From Bartonella sp. AU18XJBT (GTDB lineage: Bacteria; Pseudomonadota; Alphaproteobacteria; Rhizobiales; Rhizobiaceae), in assembly GCF_028618595.1 (NCBI RefSeq), contig NZ_JAQITE010000010.1, positions 1-60,430 of the forward strand: a DNA stretch of 60,430 nt, in the 5' to 3' direction. The notes beneath the pieces are model-generated. The model ran no database searches. It saw only the letters and a list, made by a program, of their open reading frames with translations, and was not told the DNA's origin. This document shows positions 60,321-60,430 of the stretch, one piece after another (the stretch's first letter is position 1; every line of letters begins with the position of its first letter). A program made the position numbers and the translations under genes.

Positions 60321-60430
60321 CAATGCGGTTGGTTTGAATGGTGGTAACAGCGGCATGCGTGCAAGTGATTTTGTTAACCGTGTGTTACAGATGTACGGAG
60401 GACAGCCTTATCGAGCAAGTCCTACAGCGC
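60268..60430 (+). CDS. Open frame running off the right edge (unknown, phage-associated)
   Basis: A plus-strand frame starts at ATG 60268 with AAGGGG about 8 bases upstream and stays open for 54 codons to the window end. The translation includes NAAQIVGSNAVGLNGGNSG and MRASDFVNRVLQMYGGQPYR. I do not recognise it. Its first bases overlap antisense sheath sequence, so the start could be accidental and the real gene could begin further right or be broken here. Confidence 0.4.
   Translation, partial: MARLLQNPHANAAQIVGSNAVGLNGGNSGMRASDFVNRVLQMYGGQPYRASPTA

Overview
The window is chromosomal DNA from a Bartonella species (Alphaproteobacteria, Hyphomicrobiales). The evidence is an AT-rich base composition, the citrate synthase gene used for Bartonella typing, a Pap31/hemin-binding-type outer-membrane protein, and a Brucella/Bartonella-style gene order. 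No species is assigned. The only RNA genes seen are tRNA-Arg(CCG) and tRNA-Lys(CTT). There is no CRISPR array, rRNA or intact insertion sequence.

Layout. 1-297 holds the start of a tyrosine integrase running off the left edge. 0.9-7.6 kb carries a small unknown gene, a SPOR-type D,D-carboxypeptidase, clpS-clpA, a HIT protein, a RidA protein and an EipB-like periplasmic protein. 7.6-20.8 kb is a same-strand macromolecule and envelope block: rpsB, tsf, pyrH, frr, cdsA, rseP, bamA, lpxD, fabZ, lpxA, lpxI, lpxB. It makes translation factors, phospholipid and lipid A precursors, and the machine that inserts outer-membrane proteins. 20.8-25.1 kb, on the minus strand, is a polar amino-acid ABC importer with two tandem-duplicated binding-protein genes. 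25.8-41.7 kb is housekeeping: gltA, gltX, comEC, rpiA, a DUF2059 protein, glutathione reductase, class II DAHP synthase, NAD synthetase, a second gltX, an RhlE-type helicase and NAD kinase.

41.9-48.1 kb is a decayed accessory zone around the two tRNA genes. It contains a wrecked YbfB/YjiJ-type MFS transporter gene, a wrecked phage repeat-protein gene, an intact TerC/CBS/CorC membrane protein and a relic of an integrase homologous to the one at the left edge. 48.1-56.7 kb has a UPF0104 protein, a YbaL-type antiporter, a fused SecDF, an unknown membrane protein, a large MscS channel and a small periplasmic protein. The last 3 kb holds the hemin-binding-type porin gene and then prophage wreckage: an integrase pseudogene cut and joined tail-to-tail to P2-like tail tube and tail sheath fragments.

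I found no convincing new multi-gene system. The most useful observations are the shared-family integrase relics and mosaic prophage junctions, the binding-protein duplication that includes its promoter, a strong plus-strand terminator hairpin without an obvious gene beside gltA, mutually exclusive hairpins between rpsB and tsf, and the absence of uppS between frr and cdsA. All functional calls come from reading translations and motifs by eye; no database search was run.
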